This document shows, one piece after another, positions 4,356 through 6,918 of a stretch of 6,918 nt of DNA (its first letter is position 1; each line of letters starts with the position of its first letter). The stretch is from Clostridia bacterium (lineage in GTDB: Bacteria; Bacillota_E; SLMV01; PUMD01), in NCBI GenBank assembly GCA_003563755.1, contig PWUB01000091.1, forward strand, positions 1-6,918, read 5' to 3'. The notes beneath the pieces are model-generated. The model searched no databases. It had not been told where the DNA came from and was given only the letters and a program-made list of their open reading frames with translations. Both the position numbers and the translations under genes were made by a program.

Positions 4356-6918
4356 GCGACTCCATCCTTTCCAGTCTCACATGACATGACTTCATCATCG
4401 GCGTGCCCGTGTCTGCATCCACCGTCGCGTCGAACAGGGCCGTCGCCGGCTGCTCCCTGAAGTGCCCCGGGAACGCCAAAACGCCGTCCTGCAGGTCATC
4501 TCTGAGCCTCACCCTGGCGCTGACCTCCCCGGTGGTCGATACGATGCGTACCCTGTCTCCCTCCTCGATGCCGAGCTTTTGCGCTTCGAAGCCTGACATC
4601 TCTACGTAGCTCTCCCCGGCGAAGCGCTGCAGCCGCGGTGATCTTCCCGTCCGGGCGCCGCTTCCCTGGCCCCACAGGGTGTTGGTCACCACGAGGGTGA
4701 ACGGGTAGTCCTCCGGGGGCTCGGGAACCAGTGACAGCTCGGGCAGGCGGAAGTGGGCCACTCCCCTCGACGCCGGCCAGCGGTGAGCATGCGGAGGCTG
4801 GGCCGACGCGTTGTCGGTGAGGTGGGTGTCATCCAGGGGTCCGATCTCGGGCAGAAGGTCCGTTATCTCCGCGCGGATGTCGCTCAGGGAGGCAAACGGC
4901 AGGGGATCTCCCATCTCCTCGGCCAGGCGGAGGATGATCTCCCAGTCCGGCAGGCTCTCGCCGACGGGTTCGATGACTCGCTTGAGGGAGTTTATGCGGC
5001 CCTCGAAGTTGGTCATCGTGCCCTCCTTTTCGGCAAAGCTGGCGGCGGGCAGCACGACATCGGCGAACTCCCCGGTCTCGTTGAGGAACATGTCCTGAAC
5101 CACCAGGAGGTCCAGTCCGGCCAGGGCCTCCCTCACCCACCGCGGGTGCGGGTAGTTCTGCATTGGATTCTCTCCGATGACATACAGGGCCCGGATCTTG
5201 CCCTCCCGGGCTGCGGTGAGCATTTCGATTGCCCTCAGACCCGGTCTATCGGGCAGGCTCGTTGCCCACGCCTCCTCGTACCCCGTGCGGCTTCCCCGGT
5301 GTTCAACGCTGTGGTAGCCGGGAAGAAGGCCGGGGAGCGCCCCCATATCGCACGCACCCTGTCCGTTCGAATCCTTTCCGACGGCATACAGGCCCCCTCC
5401 CGGGCGCCACACATTTCCGGTCAGCATCGCCAGGCTCGCGAGGACCTTGACGCTCTCGGCGGGCCGCTGCTGCTGGGTGATGCCGCTGCCGTAGACGATG
5501 GCCGCCTTCGACGCTCCGGCGAATATCCTGGCCGCGGAGCGTATCCTCTCGGCGTTGATGCCGGTGGAAGTCTCCGCCCATTCGGGCGACCATTGGCGGA
5601 TCGCAGAGGAGAATTCCTCGAAACCCTCGGTCTTACGGGCCACGAACTCCCTGTCCCAGAGATCCTCCTCGCAGATGACCTGGGCCATGGCAATGAGCAG
5701 GCCGATATCGGTCCCGAGGGCGGGCCGCAGCCACATGTCCGCGAACCGGGTCAGCCTCGTTCTGCCGGGATCGATCACGATGAGCCTGGTCTCGTCTCTC
5801 ATGGCTGCGCGCTTGACCGCGTAGGCGACCTGGGGTGCGGAGCTGGTGAGGTCAGCGCCGACGACTACTATGACCTCCGATGCGCTGAGGTCCTCTAAGT
5901 GATTGGTGGTACCCGACAGACCCACGGTTTCCCCCAGTCCCGCCCGGGTGGCGGGGTTGTGCAGGCGGCTGCCGTTGTCTATGTTGTTGGTGCCGATGAC
6001 GCAGCGTGTGAAGCGCTGCAGAAGGTAGTTCTCCTCGTTCGTCGCCTTCGACGATCCCAGGACGGCTATGCTGTCCGGACCGTGTTCATCCCTGATCTCG
6101 CAGAGCTTGTCCGATACGAAACGGAGGGCCTCGTCCCAGGTTGTCTCCTCCAGCTCGCCCCTGTGCCTTATGTGGGGCCTGGAGATCCGGTCGGGGCTGT
6201 GTACGAAGTCGAGCCCGTAGCTGCCGCGGACGCACAGGGGCTTGTTGTCGTCGCCCGGGGTCGCGCGTACCACGCGGCCGTGCTTGATTTCCACCCGTAT
6301 CTCACATCCACATGCGCAGTACGGGCAAATCGTCTGGACCACCTCGCGCGTGGTCCCACCGTATACCCGGTCCTTCTCCATCAGGGCACCCGTCGGACAC
6401 GCCGCCACGCACGCACCGCAGAAGGTGCACTCGGAGTCCTCCAGGGGCACCTCTCCGAAGGTGGCAGCGGAGGCACCGAACCCTCTTCCAAGGTAGTCCA
6501 GGGCGCCCTCTACCACCAGCTCCCGGCACACCCTGATGCATTTTCCGCACAACACGCACTTGGTGGGGTTGCGCTCGATGAATGGGTTGACGCCGTGCAC
6601 CAGGCCCGCCTGCGGGATCCTGTAAACTTCGGGAAGTCCTATGCCCAGGTCCGAGGCTATCCGTCGCAGATCACACCTGTTTCCCTTGTCGCACACCGCA
6701 CACGATGTCGGGTGGCTCGCCAGGAGCAGCTGAACGATCATCTTTCGGTGCTTCAGGGCCTTCGGCGACTTGGTGTTGATCACCATGCCCGGAGCAATCT
6801 TAGTCACACACGAGGCAACAAGGTTGCCGCTGCCCTCGTCCTCCACCAGGCACACCCGGCAGGCACCGTATGGACTCAGGGCAGGATGGTCGCACAATGT
6901 CGGTATCTTCACGTCGGA
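4345..6918 (-). CDS. Formate dehydrogenase alpha (FdhA/FdhF)-family molybdopterin/Fe-S subunit with substituted catalytic residues, 5'-truncated
   Basis: The frame is open to the window edge (S-D-V-K-I-P, with GTG at 6912 read as internal Val), so perhaps 25-35 N-terminal residues are missing. Counting from that Val as 1, the product has a NuoG-type [2Fe-2S] site (C7, C18, C21, C35), a His-Cys3 [4Fe-4S] site (H67, C71, C74, C80), two ferredoxin-type [4Fe-4S] motifs (C119/122/125/129 and C162/165/168/172), the MopB [4Fe-4S] (C196, C199, C203, C227), the molybdopterin domains, and a dinucleotide-binding C-terminal domain from about 735. Overall it resembles NAD-dependent formate dehydrogenase alpha subunits, for example QGACDMGALP and SLAMLTGN. 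But compared with E. coli FdhF from memory, Sec140 aligns with H318, His141 with N319, Arg333 with G512 and Lys44 with R229. There is no in-frame TGA for selenocysteine. I therefore doubt formate oxidation and infer a repurposed electron-transfer subunit. It overlaps nuoE by 11 bases. Automated annotation would call it formate dehydrogenase. Confidence 0.9.
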   Translation of the reverse strand, partial: SDVKIPTLCDHPALSPYGACRVCLVEDEGSGNLVASCVTKIAPGMVINTKSPKALKHRKMIVQLLLASHPTSCAVCDKGNRCDLRRIASDLGIGLPEVYRIPQAGLVHGVNPFIERNPTKCVLCGKCIRVCRELVVEGALDYLGRGFGASAATFGEVPLEDSECTFCGACVAACPTGALMEKDRVYGGTTREVVQTICPYCACGCEIRVEIKHGRVVRATPGDDNKPLCVRGSYGLDFVHSPDRISRPHIRHRGELEETTWDEALRFVSDKLCEIRDEHGPDSIAVLGSSKATNEENYLLQRFTRCVIGTNNIDNGSRLHNPATRAGLGETVGLSGTTNHLEDLSASEVIVVVGADLTSSAPQVAYAVKRAAMRDETRLIVIDPGRTRLTRFADMWLRPALGTDIGLLIAMAQVICEEDLWDREFVARKTEGFEEFSSAIRQWSPEWAETSTGINAERIRSAARIFAGASKAAIVYGSGITQQQRPAESVKVLASLAMLTGNVWRPGGGLYAVGKDSNGQGACDMGALPGLLPGYHSVEHRGSRTGYEEAWATSLPDRPGLRAIEMLTAAREGKIRALYVIGENPMQNYPHPRWVREALAGLDLLVVQDMFLNETGEFADVVLPAASFAEKEGTMTNFEGRINSLKRVIEPVGESLPDWEIILRLAEEMGDPLPFASLSDIRAEITDLLPEIGPLDDTHLTDNASAQPPHAHRWPASRGVAHFRLPELSLVPEPPEDYPFTLVVTNTLWGQGSGARTGRSPRLQRFAGESYVEMSGFEAQKLGIEEGDRVRIVSTTGEVSARVRLRDDLQDGVLAFPGHFREQPATALFDATVDADTGTPMMKSCHVRLERMESHGR

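Noticed and set aside
4753..5898. Long plus-strand open frame (381 codons) antisense to the Fdh-like gene
   Set aside because: It lies wholly opposite a clearly conserved coding sequence, has no recognisable domain and reflects the lack of stops in GC-rich DNA.
5959..5961. Possible selenocysteine or cysteine at the active site
   Set aside because: The codon is CAC (His) on the coding strand. There is no in-frame TGA in the gene before its stop, and flanking residues align without gaps.
6910..6912. GTG as the true start of the Fdh-like gene
   Set aside because: The frame stays open to the edge, and the residues before the first [2Fe-2S] Cys normally number about 30 or more, so the start is outside the window.

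Overview
The window comes from a GC-rich bacterial genome, roughly 60% GC by eye. Its gene content points to an anaerobe that runs the methyl branch of the Wood-Ljungdahl (folate) pathway. The taxon cannot be fixed from the sequence alone. Acetogenic or related Chloroflexota, Actinomycetota or Firmicutes lineages would all fit.

Layout: positions 1-521 (+) hold the C-terminal part of a NarL/LuxR-type response regulator. A 71-base convergent spacer (522-592) follows, with two mutually exclusive inverted repeats. The rest of the window (593-6918) is one tightly packed leftward gene cluster. In transcription order it is: a formate dehydrogenase alpha-family molybdopterin/Fe-S protein (4345-6918, 5' end outside the window), a NuoE-like [2Fe-2S] subunit (3867-4355), a NuoF-like FMN/NAD(H) subunit (2225-3865), the MetV iron-sulfur/zinc partner protein (1474-2139), and the MetF methylenetetrahydrofolate reductase (593-1477). 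Genes overlap or abut at three of the four junctions (11 bp, 1 bp gap, 4 bp). The exception is an 85-base gap between nuoF and metV.

How the genes may work together: NuoF and NuoE make a classic NAD(H):FMN/Fe-S electron-entry module. MetV and MetF make the folate module that reduces methylene-THF to methyl-THF. The large Fe-S protein between them in function looks like an NAD-dependent formate dehydrogenase and keeps the NuoG-type N-terminal wire ([2Fe-2S], His-Cys3 [4Fe-4S], two ferredoxin-type [4Fe-4S], and the MopB [4Fe-4S]). However, by my alignment against E. coli FdhF the residues needed for formate chemistry are all replaced: Sec140/Cys by His, His141 by Asn, Arg333 by Gly, and the electron-relay Lys44 by Arg. 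The most interesting reading is therefore that this is not a formate dehydrogenase but a repurposed, NuoG-like scaffold. In that view the five genes encode a multi-subunit NAD(P)H-dependent, perhaps bifurcating, methylene-THF reductase, distinct from the MetVF-RnfC2 and MetVF-HdrABC-MvhD types. This is inference and needs biochemical testing.
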